The notes under the pieces were generated by a model that saw only the letters and a program-made list of their open reading frames with translations, was not told where the DNA came from and ran no database searches. Shown piece by piece: positions 1-7,816 of a stretch of 64,000 nucleotides of DNA (positions are counted from its first letter, which is position 1; every line of letters starts with the position of its first letter). The DNA is from Rhodococcus sp. ABRD24 (GTDB lineage Bacteria > Actinomycetota > Actinomycetes > Mycobacteriales > Mycobacteriaceae): the NCBI RefSeq assembly GCF_004328705.1, contig NZ_CP035319.1, positions 4,774,001-4,838,000 on the forward strand, given 5' to 3'. The position numbers and the translations under genes are program-made.

Positions 1-728
1 GCCACATCATCGACGGAGATTCCCGGCACGGGCTGCATGTTCACCAGCATGCTGCGCAGCCGGGGGTCGGCCAGGCTGGCCTCGGACAACTGAGCCAGCA
101 TGGCGCGGCCGCCCATCTCGGTGTCCACGCCGGTCGGATGCACGCTGTTGACCCGGATGCCGAAGCGTGCCAATTCGGCGGCGAAACCCTTGGCCATTCC
201 CCGCACGGCGAATTTGCTTGTGGTGTAAGGAATCATGAACGGCTGTGCTTTGAGGCCAGCCGAGGAGCTTATGAGCACGATCGAACCGCCACCCGCTTCG
301 ACCAGGTGCGGCGCCGCCGCCATTACCGTATTCCAGGTGCCGCGCACATTGACAGTCATGGTGTCATCGAAGTCCTGCTCGGTGACCTTGTCCCATGCCC
401 GCGGGATACAGATGCCTGCATTTGCCACGACGACATCGAGGCGCCCCAGCTCGGCGACCGCCTTGTCCACAGTGGCACGCAGACCTGCGAGATCACGGAC
501 GTCGGAGATTGCGGTGATCACTTTCGAGCCGGCTTCACGAGCCAGGTCAGCGGTGGTGTCGAGGTCGGTCGGTTCGGGCGATCGATAGGAGACGCCGGGC
601 AGCGTATCGCACAGATCGACGGCGATGATGTCGGCACCCTCGCCCGCCAGCCGCAGTGCATGTGCGCGCCCCTGTCCACGTGCGGCACCGGTGATCAGAG
701 CCACCTTGTTCTGCATGAGCAGAGTCAT
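1..728 (-). CDS. SDR-family oxidoreductase, mycofactocin-coupled type (partial)
   Basis: This is a classical short-chain dehydrogenase/reductase whose C-terminus runs off the left edge. It starts at an ATG at 728 behind AAGGACG, with a second in-frame ATG four codons later. The protein opens MTLLMQNKVALITGAARGQG, so the glycine-rich NAD(P) motif is complete. A NAG motif follows, then the Ser of SSSAG and the catalytic YTTSK. A stretch after the first strand-helix pair reads DLCDTLPGVSYRSPEPTDLD, an insert typical of SDRs whose nicotinamide cofactor is non-exchangeable and recycled by mycofactocin. It would oxidise an alcohol or reduce a ketone; the substrate is unknown. It lies 83 bp downstream of the XRE-STAND gene on the same strand, so the two may be co-transcribed. 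No mycofactocin biosynthesis genes are visible here. Confidence 0.9.
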   Translation of the reverse strand, partial: MTLLMQNKVALITGAARGQGRAHALRLAGEGADIIAVDLCDTLPGVSYRSPEPTDLDTTADLAREAGSKVITAISDVRDLAGLRATVDKAVAELGRLDVVVANAGICIPRAWDKVTEQDFDDTMTVNVRGTWNTVMAAAPHLVEAGGGSIVLISSSAGLKAQPFMIPYTTSKFAVRGMAKGFAAELARFGIRVNSVHPTGVDTEMGGRAMLAQLSEASLADPRLRSMLVNMQPVPGISVDDV

Positions 729-811
729 CTGAACGTCCTTTCCGGACACGAACTGCTCCGCGTCCGACGAGCGGATCGGTGTGGGAAGAGCAATGCTGGG
801 CTGGCTGCCAA

Positions 812-1930
812 TCAGCCCATCGCCTTGATGAGTTCGATGAGCTGTGGTTCGTTGGCGTCCGCGATCCCCGGACCTGGGGTGGGGTGGCCGATGGCCCGGT
901 CCGGCGCCAGGGTTTTCACGGGGACCTCGTAGTCGCTGTCACCCATCGAGAGCCAGCTCAGCACGGACTCGTCCATCGGCAGGTATCCGTCCGACTCTGC
1001 GATGGTTACGTGTGGGTGTGCAGCCAGCCATACCGCGATGGCGCGTAGAGCGAACGGAAGGTAGCCGTAACGCCGAGCGACGTGGGCCAATGCGTCGGGC
1101 TCGGCGTCCGCTCGGCGGTCGCCGATCACAGAGCGGATGAGATCGGTTGCCGCGTCGAGCGTCAGCGGGTTCACGGGCAGCCGTGTCGCGGGTGCTGGCG
1201 CCATCAACAGGCCGGTTAGGGGCTTACGACTGGTTACCACTACGGCACATCCCGTGGTACCGGGGACCAGTGGTCCCACCTGTGCGGATGTTGCGGCGTT
1301 GTCCAGCACCACCAGAACCGAACGGCCCACCAGCAGCGAACGGTAGGCGGCCGCCCGCTCGGCTTCGGTGTCGGGAAGGCCGTCGCACGGAGCGCCGAGC
1401 GCGCGCAGGAATCCGCCCAGCACGTCGACTGGGGCCTCGGGTTCCTCGGTCCAGGCACGGCCACCGAGGTCCGCGTAGAGGGTGCCATCGCCGAACCTGT
1501 GCGAGATCGCATGTGCGCAGCGCAGCGCCAAGGTTGTCTTCCCGATACCGGCCGGACCATCGACGCAGACGACCGGCACACCGCCCGTCGCGCTCTCACC
1601 TACCAGCAGCTGTTCCAGCTGTTCCAGGGCGCGCCTTCGGCCGAATACCTGGCGAGGCGCTGCGGGCAACTGTGCCACCAGCAGTTCCTTGGCGCGGGTC
1701 GCGGATGTTGCGGCTGTGACGAGTTCGACCAATTCCCCGCAGCTGTCGAGAACCCGATCGCAGGCTTGAGCCAATTCCACCGTCATGGGTTTCCTGCCGT
1801 TTTCCACCTTGGACAGATACCCCTTGTTGTAGTGGGTGAGTTCGGCGAGTCGGGCTAAGGAGAGACCGGCCTTCTGCCGAAATCGACGCAGCGCCCTCCC
1901 GGCGTCGACCGTACCTACTTCTACCATCAT
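812..1930 (-). CDS. XRE-type HTH protein fused to a short STAND (NB-ARC-like) ATPase
   Basis: This is probably a transcriptional regulator that binds DNA and is switched by nucleotide binding. Residues about 10-65 form an XRE/Cro helix-turn-helix (LARLAELTHYNKGYLSKVENG). A STAND P-loop ATPase follows, with Walker A GPAGIGKTT at residues 125-133, Walker B VLVVLDNAA near 208 and the NB-ARC signature GYLPFAL near 290. Most STAND regulators continue into hundreds of residues of TPR or WD repeats. This one ends at 372 residues, soon after the NB-ARC core, so the sensor repeats are absent. It starts with two Met codons in a row. A weak 7-bp hairpin (797-819) overlaps its stop, and the SDR gene lies downstream on the same strand. 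What it senses and regulates cannot be read from the sequence. Confidence 0.85.
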   Translation of the reverse strand: MMVEVGTVDAGRALRRFRQKAGLSLARLAELTHYNKGYLSKVENGRKPMTVELAQACDRVLDSCGELVELVTAATSATRAKELLVAQLPAAPRQVFGRRRALEQLEQLLVGESATGGVPVVCVDGPAGIGKTTLALRCAHAISHRFGDGTLYADLGGRAWTEEPEAPVDVLGGFLRALGAPCDGLPDTEAERAAAYRSLLVGRSVLVVLDNAATSAQVGPLVPGTTGCAVVVTSRKPLTGLLMAPAPATRLPVNPLTLDAATDLIRSVIGDRRADAEPDALAHVARRYGYLPFALRAIAVWLAAHPHVTIAESDGYLPMDESVLSWLSMGDSDYEVPVKTLAPDRAIGHPTPGPGIADANEPQLIELIKAMG

Positions 1931-3049
1931 TCAACCTCCACGGGAGAGAACAAATGAGTCGAATTCATTTGGTGCGGACGTATTCGTCCGGTGCTGGAGA
2001 CGCTTATCGACCGCCCGGACAGCGGATTGATTCGACGATCAACCCCAAATGGCGTTCCTGTTCAATCCTCGGCGAGATAGCTCGACCCGGCTGTGGAATC
2101 CGCCCGCGCAGACGGCACACGCCATTTGCTTCCGAAGATCGAACGCGGTGGCATCGGGATCGCGATGCAGCATGGTCGTCATCCAGCTAGGAGACAGCGC
2201 TGAGCCTGCCAGTCTCGGATTGAGCCGCTCGAGGTTCGAATGCGCCGAAGAAGTCGTGCTAGTCGGTGCCGATTGCCCGCTCCACCAGCTCGGCCATGAC
2301 TGGGCGGCCCGCCAGCGCCAGGCTCAGCCCCCTTACGCTCTCGTGGGGGGAGGACGAGCGCATTCAGTCGTGCCGCATCGGCTCATGGACCTGGCTTCGG
2401 AAATGGCGGCACGGACTTGACTAAGACCAGTCCTCGGCCAAGGCGAAGCCTGCCGCATGGTTACGGAAGCTGCTTTGAATTGATGAATGAACAGCTCGCG
2501 CCCTAGGAACCTTGTGGACGGTACCTAATATCGACTCGGATGGATGCAGTATCTGCGCCGGAAGACGTTGGGATCGCAACTACGCCGTTTCCTGGCGTGG
2601 TCGAGGCCTTCGCCGATCAGCGATAAGGTGCCCGCATAGTCCACTACGGTCTTTACTTTTTTTTTACTCAAATCCACCCCTTGTTTTACTTAAACCCGCC
2701 CCTTGTTGTAGCGTTGACCCGCCCCATTTGTTGCCGCAATGGCATAGTGCCAGGTGGGAGCGATTCTGCCGACGCTGATCCAAGGTACATCAGGGTTGCA
2801 TCCGATATCGGAAGAACCCATTGCATTCGGGCCGACGATCTGGTGTTAATTCCCTCGGTCGATCCTGGCCTCTGCGAGCAGGAAGGGAAGTTTGTCCGAC
2901 TTGGCTGGTGATCAACTGTCGGGCATTCGATGGCGTCATCCGTGGCCGGCGGGCGCCGGCACACCCGCATTCGGCAGCCCGAAGTGCGGGGGCCGCCGCT
3001 GCAAGGTGCTCCGGTGCCCCCGTATGCGGCGGCGACGGCTTTCGCGGAA
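1931..3049. other. 1.1 kb without a convincing gene
   Basis: No reading frame here, on either strand, has a recognisable domain or a credible start with a ribosome binding site. The stretch from about 2450 to 2750 is visibly poorer in G+C than its surroundings and includes runs of T and A. It contains the phased repeats at 2674-2725. A 34-codon minus-strand frame ends near 2265 and reads in part VRGLSLALAGRPVMAELVER. It could be a tiny peptide or the last remnant of a decayed gene, but I cannot support it as a gene. The segment should contain the minus-strand promoter of the XRE-STAND gene just upstream of 1930. Confidence 0.6.
2674..2725. repeat. Three phased copies of a CCRCCCC-T-rich motif
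   Basis: Three copies of a short motif occur in one orientation: CCACCCCTTGTTTTA at 2674, CCGCCCCTTGTTGTA at 2696 and CCGCCCCATTTGTTG at 2719. The spacing is 22 and 23 bp, about two helical turns, so all copies would face the same side of the DNA. The flanks are A/T-rich. This arrangement looks like a multi-site protein binding region rather than chance, but no regulator can be named. Confidence 0.5.
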
Positions 3050-4138
3050 TCAGTCCTCGAGGGCTCGGAGCAGCGCGAAAACCTCGCCTCGCAGCCGTCG
3101 GTCTGCCACCCCGGAAAACAAGCGATCGTCGAGAGCTGTAGCCAGCCGCCGGCGCAGGGATGCAGGCGGCAGTCCAGTCGCCGCCCAGAGTGTGGGCAGC
3201 GCGGTGGTGACGAGGTAGAGGAGGTACGCGTCATTGAGGGTAGCGACGTCTCGAACTACTCCCGCGTAGACGCGTGGCGTCACTGTGGGCAGCGAGAAGT
3301 CGACGGGCAACCTCTGGCCGCTGCCGAAGGTCAGCAGCGACCAGCTTTCGTTGCGAGCGACCACAGGATTGGTCTCGACTTCACGCTGGTAGCGCTTCAC
3401 AATCTCGAGGTCGCCGTCACGAAGCATGCCGCCGATGGTCAGGCTGCGACGGACGAACGCCGAACGTATATCGCGAATGTCCTGCGGTGAGTCCGGCGAC
3501 AAGTCCTTCTCGGCCGCACCATATTTCGCGGTCTTGTGGGCCAGGACACCGTTGCCGACCATGTCCGACACGGAGGTCGCGCGTGGAGCGGCCAGCCACA
3601 TCCCGGATACGCCGGCCAGCATTGAACCGTCGTCACTGAACAGACTGTCCGGGCCGGTTGCGAAAACCGCATCGATAAACTGATCGTGTCCAAGACTCCA
3701 ACCCAACGACAAACGCCGCGTCAGGTCCGCTGTGCGGCCACTGGCAATTGCTGCCGCAACACCGAGTGCATTGCTCAATGCGGCAAGTTGTGCGCGATCG
3801 ACGCGTTGCGGCAGTCGAACGACAATCCCGGCCGCTTCGATTATCCGCAAACAGTGCTCAACTCTCGAGGTGAACCCCCGACCCTCCAGGTAGGTCGACA
3901 GAACAGGCACAACGTCCACCAGTTGTTGCAACGCCGTGCCGGTTGATCGGGTAGTCCAGTCGGGGTCCTTCCACAGTCGGTTGAGGGTTGTCGATGGGAT
4001 ATCGGCCAATGCCACGACATCGGCGAAGCCGAGTCCAGCGCGTTGAGCGAGGTCGCGCAGCGCGACCGGCTCGACGGGAAAGGCCACCGCGGCCTGCGAT
4101 GGACCGCCCTCGACAACCAGCCGCCGTTCAACCCCCAT
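3050..4138 (-). CDS. Unrecognised protein with HTH-like N-terminus
   Basis: I do not recognise this protein. The frame is open further upstream, but that part is Cys/Arg-rich and unlike a protein start, so I use the ATG at 4138 (MGVERRLVVEGG), giving 362 residues. Residues about 25-60 (LRDLAQRAGLGFADVVALAD, then IPSTTLNRLWKDPDW) look like a helix-turn-helix of the XRE type. The rest is mostly helical and soluble, with a polar central part (KYGAAEKDLSPDSPQDIRD) and no membrane segment, signal peptide, P-loop or obvious catalytic motif. Codon use is like its neighbours. It stands alone: 1.1 kb of non-coding DNA lies downstream and a divergent glycosyltransferase gene upstream. A DNA-binding role is inference from the N-terminus only. 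Confidence 0.7.
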   Translation of the reverse strand: MGVERRLVVEGGPSQAAVAFPVEPVALRDLAQRAGLGFADVVALADIPSTTLNRLWKDPDWTTRSTGTALQQLVDVVPVLSTYLEGRGFTSRVEHCLRIIEAAGIVVRLPQRVDRAQLAALSNALGVAAAIASGRTADLTRRLSLGWSLGHDQFIDAVFATGPDSLFSDDGSMLAGVSGMWLAAPRATSVSDMVGNGVLAHKTAKYGAAEKDLSPDSPQDIRDIRSAFVRRSLTIGGMLRDGDLEIVKRYQREVETNPVVARNESWSLLTFGSGQRLPVDFSLPTVTPRVYAGVVRDVATLNDAYLLYLVTTALPTLWAATGLPPASLRRRLATALDDRLFSGVADRRLRGEVFALLRALED

Positions 4139-4236
4139 GTTTTTGCACCGTGCGCCCCCATCGTCGCATCGCCGGTCCGCTGTGCAGAACATCTGATCAA
4201 CAAGACGACACGGAATCGGTGCACATCGACAGCGGA

Positions 4237-4252
4237 TGTGATGCAAGTCACT
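4237..4252. promoter_or_regulatory. Weak CRP/GlxR-like palindrome in the 324-bp divergent gap
   Basis: The gap 4139-4462 separates two divergent starts. Within it TGTGATGCAAGTCACT matches the CRP-family pattern TGTGA-N6-TCACA at nine of the ten fixed positions, with GTGA and TCAC as perfect arms. It lies about 100 bp upstream of the minus-strand gene and 210 bp upstream of the plus-strand gene. I see nothing else definite in the gap. Confidence 0.35.
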
Positions 4253-4462
4253 TTCGAGACTGGTGGGTGGGTGCTGATTCTCGAGGTGGATGTCGTCAAG
4301 GATCGTCGGGAGACAAGAGAGGCCGATCGGCCAGGGCGGGAGTCCGGCCCGGGTGCCGCTCCGCTTTCGGGTGCGCCGCGCGCCCGATCGGGGGAGCGGC
4401 GTGGTGAGTTCCGGAGCGGCGCCTGCGGATCAGGGCGCCGGCGTGTGTGGCACGCTGGGCGG

Positions 4463-5611
4463 ATGCGAGTAGCCGTAGTCGCCGGTCCGGAGGCTGGTCA
4501 TGCCGTCCCGGCCCTTGCGTTGTGTCGGAAACTCATTGCTGCGGGCGATGATCCGGTGGTGTTCACGGCGGGGCGGTGGCTCGACGTCGCGCGCGACGCC
4601 GGGATCGCGACGCGAAAGCTGGGCGGGCTCGCACCACGTGCGACCGACGACGACTCCGACTCCGGCGCCAAGATCCACGGACGGGCCGCGCACATCTCCA
4701 CCGAGATACTCCCGGACCTGCGTGCGCTGAATCTCGATCTGGTGGTGTCCGACGTCATCACCGTCGGCGGCGGCATGGCGGCCGAGCGGCTCGGATTGCC
4801 GTGGATCGAGCTGTCCCCGCATCCGTTGTACCTGCCGTCGAAGGGGTTGCCGCCCATCGGATCCGGGCTGGCGCCGGGCGCCGGGCTACGAGGTCGGCTG
4901 CGGGACACGTTGCTGCGCGCCGCGACCGCCCGTTCGATCCGTCAGGGCCACGCCCAGCGTGGCGCGGCACGGGTGAGTGTCGGGCTGCCCGCCCACGACC
5001 CAGGCCCGGTGGCCCGGTTGATCGCGACGCTGCCGGCACTCGAGGTGTCACGACCGGACTGGCCGGAGAACGCGCATGTTGTCGGCCCGCTGCTGTGGGA
5101 GCCCACCGAGACTGTGCTCGAACTCCCGCCCGGGGACGGGCCGCTCGTGATGGTGGCGCCTTCGACCGCGTCCACCGGCGCCGGTGGCCTGCTCGAGGTC
5201 GCGATCCAGGCGCTCGACGGCACGGGCGTGCGGATGGTCGCATCGATGTTCGATGCCCCGCCGGACGGACTGCCCGGCTGGGTGCGGGCCGGGTTCGGAC
5301 GGCAGGACGAGATGTTGCGGAACGCGTCGGTCCTGGTGTGCGGAGCCGGGCATGGCCTGCTCGCGAAAGGCCTGATCGCAGGGGTGCCGGTGGTGACGGT
5401 CCCCGGCGGCGGAGACCAGTGGGAGCTCGCCAACCGTGCGGCCCGGCTGGGTAGCGGGCTGGTGGTTCGCCCCCTCGGGGCCCAGGCCCTGCGGGCTGCG
5501 GTTCGGACGGTGCTGGGCGAACCGGAGTTCACCGCCGCGGCGCGACGGGCAGCGGACGGCTCGACCCAGGTCGAAGACCCGGTCGAAGTCTGCCGTGCGG
5601 CACTGCGGTGA
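4463..5611 (+). CDS. GT-B fold glycosyltransferase (UGT/MGT-like)
   Basis: The protein (382 residues from the ATG at 4463, MRVAVVAGPEAGHAVP) has the two-Rossmann layout of GT-B glycosyltransferases of family 1. The N-terminal domain carries the acceptor side. The C-terminal donor-binding half contains CGAGHGLLAKGLIAGVPVVT and then PGGGDQWELANRAARLGSG, the counterpart of the nucleotide-sugar signature of UGTs. The usual GGHGT reads GAGHG here, a small departure. The acceptor is unknown. In mycobacteria an alanine-rich transferase gene sits at the same place, two genes from recA and next to DUF3046, so this is a conserved neighbour rather than an acquired gene. An open frame continues upstream but has no protein-like character. 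Confidence 0.85.
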   Translation: MRVAVVAGPEAGHAVPALALCRKLIAAGDDPVVFTAGRWLDVARDAGIATRKLGGLAPRATDDDSDSGAKIHGRAAHISTEILPDLRALNLDLVVSDVITVGGGMAAERLGLPWIELSPHPLYLPSKGLPPIGSGLAPGAGLRGRLRDTLLRAATARSIRQGHAQRGAARVSVGLPAHDPGPVARLIATLPALEVSRPDWPENAHVVGPLLWEPTETVLELPPGDGPLVMVAPSTASTGAGGLLEVAIQALDGTGVRMVASMFDAPPDGLPGWVRAGFGRQDEMLRNASVLVCGAGHGLLAKGLIAGVPVVTVPGGGDQWELANRAARLGSGLVVRPLGAQALRAAVRTVLGEPEFTAAARRAADGSTQVEDPVEVCRAALR

Positions 5612-5651
5612 GCCGACGGTCGGCGGCCGCGGTTCCGCTACGGTGGCAAAT

Positions 5652-5846
5652 GTGCGACTGACCGAGTTCCATGACCTCGTCCGGGAAGAGTTCGGGCAGA
5701 TACGTGGCGACTCCCTGCTCGTCGACCATGTGATCCTCAGCCTGGGCGCGAAGACCGCCGCGGATGCGATCGAGGATGGATTCGACCCGCGTGTCGTGTG
5801 GCGCGCGCTGTGCGACGAGTTCGACGTCCCCCCGCAGCGTAGATAG
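5652..5846 (+). CDS. DUF3046 protein
   Basis: This is a 64-residue protein with GTG start (MRLTEFHDLVREEFGQIRGD) and the family's typical size and ending (VWRALCDEFDVPPQRR). It is the conserved small gene found immediately upstream of recA across the Mycobacteriales. Its function is not known; the fold is probably all helical. A -10-like TACGGT at 5639-5644 would place a transcription start within one base of the GTG, so a leaderless message is likely. An alternative in-frame GTG lies three codons upstream. Confidence 0.88.
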   Translation: MRLTEFHDLVREEFGQIRGDSLLVDHVILSLGAKTAADAIEDGFDPRVVWRALCDEFDVPPQRR

Positions 5847-5905
5847 CGCGCGGTGCAGATTGCGGGCCTCGGCCTCTGCCCCCGAGCCGCGGCGCCGGTG
5901 TTGAC

Positions 5906-5921
5906 TCGAACAGATGTTCCC
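5906..5921. promoter_or_regulatory. LexA (SOS) box of recA
   Basis: TCGAACAGATGTTCCC matches the mycobacterial/Gram-positive SOS operator TCGAAC-N4-GTTCGA except for the last two bases. A TATGCT hexamer (5923-5928) follows directly and could be a -10 element under LexA control. The box lies 120-135 bp upstream of the recA ATG. A separate 12-bp palindrome, CAGTTCGAACTG, lies downstream at 5949-5960 and has the wrong spacing for LexA. Confidence 0.8.
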
Positions 5922-5975
5922 CTATGCTGGGATCATCCGTGAGCGCGTCAGTTCGAACTGTTCGTGCCGGCGAAG

Positions 5976-5998
5976 TTGTCGGTACCGGGCTCTAACGT
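5976..5998 (+). promoter_or_regulatory. RecA-independent (PafBC-type) damage promoter of recA
   Basis: TTGTCGGTA at 5976-5984, an 8-bp spacer, then TAACGT at 5993-5998 closely fits the mycobacterial RecA-NDp consensus TTGTCRGTG-N8-TANNNT, which is activated by PafBC. Transcription would begin near 6005, giving a leader of about 36 nt before the recA ATG at 6041 with an AAGGGG ribosome site. recA would therefore have both LexA-dependent and LexA-independent induction. Confidence 0.75.
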
Positions 5999-6040
5999 AT
6001 CCGTCAGATCGCTGGACGAGACTTCGAGAAGGGGACCACG

Positions 6041-7078
6041 ATGGCACCACAGGCACACGATCGGGACAAGGCGCTCGAGCTGGCGCTGGCGCAGATCGAC
6101 AAGAGCTTCGGCAAGGGCTCGGTGATGCGCCTGGGTGAGGAAGCCCATCAGCCGATCGCCGTAATCCCCACCGGATCTATCGCGCTGGACGTGGCGCTCG
6201 GCATCGGCGGCCTGCCGCGCGGCCGCGTCGTCGAGATCTACGGCCCGGAGTCCTCCGGCAAGACGACTGTGGCGTTGCACGCGGTCGCGAATGCGCAGGC
6301 CGCGGGCGGTATTGCAGCGTTCATCGACGCCGAGCACGCGCTGGATCCCGAGTATGCCCGCAAGCTGGGCGTCGACACCGACGCGCTGCTGGTCTCGCAG
6401 CCCGATACTGGTGAGCAGGCACTCGAGATTGCCGACATGCTGATCCGCTCGGGAGCGCTCGATATCATCGTGATCGACTCGGTGGCCGCGCTCGTACCGC
6501 GCGCCGAGATCGAGGGCGAGATGGGAGACAGTCACGTCGGCCTGCAGGCTCGTCTGATGAGCCAGGCACTGCGAAAGATGACCGGTGCGCTCAACAACTC
6601 GGGAACCACCGCGATCTTCATCAACCAGCTACGCGAGAAGATCGGCGTGATGTTCGGTTCCCCCGAGACCACGACCGGCGGTAAGGCGCTCAAGTTCTAC
6701 TCCTCGGTCCGCCTCGACGTTCGACGCATCGAGACCCTCAAGGACGGCACTGACGCGGTCGGTAACCGCACCCGCGTCAAGGTCGTCAAGAACAAGGTGT
6801 CGCCGCCGTTCAAGCAGGCTGAGTTCGACATCCTCTACGGTCAGGGCATCAGCAAGGAAGGCTCGCTGATCGACATGGGTGTCGAGCACGGGTTCATCCG
6901 CAAGTCCGGTTCCTGGTACACGTACGAAGGCGACCAACTCGGCCAGGGCAAGGAGAACGCTCGCAAGTTCATGCTCGAGAACACCGACGTCCGCGACGAG
7001 ATCGAGAAGAAGATCAAGGAGAAGCTCGGTATCGGCGCGGTTCTCACCGCCGAGGACGCCGAACCGACCGACTTCTAG
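6041..7078 (+). CDS. recA: RecA recombinase
   Basis: RecA forms the ATP-dependent filament on single-stranded DNA that drives strand exchange and triggers LexA self-cleavage. The 345-residue protein is full length. Walker [10 protein letters not shown] is at residues 68-76, Walker B ([14 protein letters not shown]) near 145, and the L2 region [12 protein letters not shown] with its conserved glutamine is present. The acidic C-tail ends DAEPTDF. No intein interrupts it, unlike the M. tuberculosis gene. The ATG is preceded by AAGGGG at good spacing. recX follows closely on the same strand, so the two are expected to be co-transcribed from the damage-inducible promoters upstream. Confidence 0.98.
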   Translation: MAPQAHDRDKALELALAQIDKSFGKGSVMRLGEEAHQPIAVIPTGSIALDVALGIGGLPRGRVVEIYGPESSGKTTVALHAVANAQAAGGIAAFIDAEHALDPEYARKLGVDTDALLVSQPDTGEQALEIADMLIRSGALDIIVIDSVAALVPRAEIEGEMGDSHVGLQARLMSQALRKMTGALNNSGTTAIFINQLREKIGVMFGSPETTTGGKALKFYSSVRLDVRRIETLKDGTDAVGNRTRVKVVKNKVSPPFKQAEFDILYGQGISKEGSLIDMGVEHGFIRKSGSWYTYEGDQLGQGKENARKFMLENTDVRDEIEKKIKEKLGIGAVLTAEDAEPTDF

Positions 7079-7139
7079 CCTCGTGAGGTTCGTGTCCCGC
7101 CCGGATGGCGCCGCCGACCGGGCGGGCGGGAGCGATGCC

Positions 7140-7772
7140 GTGACAGAGAATCATGTCGGGACAGAGGATGGCGCCGACGGAGGGCGTCGACGTGGCCGGC
7201 GCACGCAGGGGCGCGGCCTCGATCCGGACGGAAAGCCGCTGGAATTGCAGGGCTCCCCGGAAGCCCTTGCGGCGCGTGCGAAGGACGTATGCCTGCGCTT
7301 GCTGACCGACCGGGCGCGTAGCCGTAACGAGCTCGAGCAGAAGCTTGTACAGAAGGGGTACCCGCAGTCGGTGATCGATGAAGTCCTCGGCAGGCTTGCG
7401 GACGTGGGCTTGGTCGACGACGCAGCGTTCGCCGAGCAGTGGGTGCATTCCCGCCACACCTACTCCGGTCGTGGCCGACGAGCACTCGCGACGGAGTTGC
7501 GCCGCAAGGGAATCGACGAGCAAACCTCCACCGAGGCGCTCGCGCAGATCAGTTCCGACGACGAATACGACCGTGCTCGTGAGCTGGTGCGCAAGAAGCT
7601 CGTGCGAGTGTCCCCGGGGGACATCGCGGACTCGGCTGACCGGGAGCGGATGATGCGACGCCTGGTCGGGATGCTCGCCCGGCGCGGATACCAGTCGTCG
7701 ATGTCGTTCGCGGTGGTCAAGTCGGAACTCGCAGACCTGGGCGCCGAAGTGGACGAGCTCGCGGAGGACTGA
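7140..7772 (+). CDS. recX: RecX, regulator of RecA
   Basis: RecX binds and caps RecA filaments to restrain recombination. I chose the GTG at 7140, preceded by GGGAG seven bases upstream; earlier in-frame GTGs at 7083 and 7092 have poorer ribosome sites. This gives 210 residues. After a basic, Gly/Arg-rich N-terminal tail, the three helical repeats of RecX are visible: CLRLLTDRARSRNELEQKL, then VDDAAFAEQWVHSR with ATELRRKGI, then ERMMRRLVGMLARRGYQ. It follows recA by 61 bp with no terminator between. It converges on gluD, from which it is separated by only 44 bp without an obvious strong hairpin. Confidence 0.95.
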   Translation: MTENHVGTEDGADGGRRRGRRTQGRGLDPDGKPLELQGSPEALAARAKDVCLRLLTDRARSRNELEQKLVQKGYPQSVIDEVLGRLADVGLVDDAAFAEQWVHSRHTYSGRGRRALATELRRKGIDEQTSTEALAQISSDDEYDRARELVRKKLVRVSPGDIADSADRERMMRRLVGMLARRGYQSSMSFAVVKSELADLGAEVDELAED

Positions 7773-7816
7773 GGTTCCCCGCGAGCTGAGGTGCTTCGAA
7801 CCAGCGGCGTCTGGGA

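Noticed and set aside
2220..2245. tRNA-like T-loop GGTTCGAAT
   Set aside because: The flanking bases do not form a T stem, and no acceptor or anticodon arm can be drawn around it.
5949..5960. CAGTTCGAACTG as a second LexA box of recA
   Set aside because: The half-sites are not separated by four bases as LexA requires; it is only a palindrome.
6041..7078. Intein in recA
   Set aside because: The gene encodes a normal 345-residue RecA with no insertion.
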